This document shows, piece by piece, positions 5,503-5,676 of a stretch of 5,676 nucleotides of DNA. Source of the DNA: Bacteroidota bacterium. Lineage in GTDB: Bacteria; Bacteroidota; Ignavibacteria; UBA10030; UBA8401. The notes below the pieces were generated by a model that was not told where the DNA came from, did not search any database, and saw only the letters and a list, made by a program, of their open reading frames with translations. Where the stretch lies: contig JAVBYA010000133.1 in the NCBI GenBank assembly GCA_030824295.1, positions 1-5,676 on the forward strand, written 5' to 3'. Both the position numbers and the translations under genes were made by a program. Each line of letters begins with the position of its first letter. Within the stretch, counting starts at the first letter, position 1.

Positions 5503-5517
5503 ATGGGTGGGAGTCAA
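5489..5517 (-). promoter_or_regulatory. Candidate promoter of the amylase gene, implying a leaderless or near-leaderless mRNA
   Basis: On the minus strand TTGACT (5517-5512) and TACGTT (5494-5489) are 17 bases apart; the -35 matches sigma-70 consensus at 5/6 and the -10 at only 3/6. Only 6 bases separate the -10 from the ATG at 5482, so transcription would begin at or next to the start codon. This agrees with the lack of any Shine-Dalgarno sequence, but the weak -10 keeps the call tentative. Confidence 0.35.
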
Positions 5518-5529
5518 GGGGAGCGTGCG

Positions 5530-5565
5530 TTGCTTATCAATGTTGATTTCCGTAATATGTATAAC
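5530..5565 (+). promoter_or_regulatory. Candidate promoter of the divergent gene
   Basis: TTGCTT (5530-5535) is 17 bases from TAATAT (5553-5558); an alternative -10, TATAAC, lies at 5560-5565 without a matching -35. Either would give a leader of no more than a few bases before the ATG at 5571. It shares the 88-base intergenic region with the amylase promoter. Confidence 0.3.
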
Positions 5566-5570
5566 GGACG

Positions 5571-5676
5571 ATGAAACCATATTCCCCACAAACCATCAGT
5601 CTGCAGAAGCTGCTCGTATTCCATTCGGACTACGTCAACGAGCTGCAGCGCCGGAATCCGGAGACCCGCGGCACGT
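5571..5676 (+). CDS. N-terminus of an unidentified protein, divergent from the amylase (cut by window edge)
   Basis: An open frame from the ATG at 5571 runs off the right edge, giving 35 complete codons (MKPYSPQTISLQKLLVFHSD, then YVNELQRRNPETRGT). An in-frame TAA at 5562-5564 excludes a longer upstream start. There is no signal peptide, so the product is probably cytoplasmic. The text SLQKLLVFHSDYVNELQRRNPETRGT faintly recalls the N-terminal core-binding (SAM-like) helices of tyrosine recombinases, where an SPxTxxxY-like stretch is common, but this is too little to assign a family. Upstream GGA is a poor ribosome binding site. Nothing links it functionally to the starch genes. Confidence 0.55.
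   Translation, partial: MKPYSPQTISLQKLLVFHSDYVNELQRRNPETRGT

Overview
The window holds a block of secreted starch/alpha-glucan genes on the minus strand, plus the first codons of an unrelated divergent gene at the right edge. Two of the three minus-strand proteins end in a type A sorting domain for the type IX secretion system (T9SS), with the core NYPNPFNPST or NFPNPFNPST and a C-terminal LLLLK or MLLMK. That system is confined to the Bacteroidota/FCB group. This core wording, together with coding GC in the mid-50s percent, suggests an Ignavibacteria/Chlorobiota-like lineage or a neighbouring FCB lineage rather than a typical low-GC Bacteroidetes. The lineage is inferred from protein motifs only.

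Layout in minus-strand transcription order. (1) 5482-2423: a complete 1019-residue secreted GH13 alpha-amylase with two Ig-like (He_PIG/cadherin-like) domains, a DOMON/CBM9-like module and a T9SS tail. (2) 2422-2290: an AT-rich spacer with a candidate promoter and a strikingly cre-like LacI-family operator. (3) 2289-964: a complete 441-residue T9SS-exported protein made of a DOMON/CBM9-like module, a fibronectin-III-like domain and a sorting domain, with no catalytic domain. (4) 963-494: a gene-free spacer with two near-identical 48-49-base compound palindromes, a head-to-head pair of REP-like hairpins and a strong intrinsic terminator. (5) 493-1: the N-terminal 164 residues of a secreted GH57 glycosidase, cut by the window edge. 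On the plus strand, 5571-5676 is the start of an unidentified gene, divergent from the amylase across an 88-base intergenic region.

Likely joint role (inference): the GH13 amylase and the binding-module protein are exported and surface-attached by T9SS to bind and cut starch or glycogen. The GH57 enzyme, which has a signal peptide, processes alpha-glucan in the periplasm or outside. The binding-module protein looks like a stand-alone relative of the module inside the amylase.

Points most worth a second look: the homologous modules in adjacent genes; altered GH13 conserved regions I and II with the catalytic triad intact; the cre-like operator; an intrinsic terminator only 19 bases before the GH57 start codon; the repeat cluster at 541-953; and an amylase start that appears leaderless and overlaps an 11-base-period direct repeat. 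I saw no wholly new multi-gene system.
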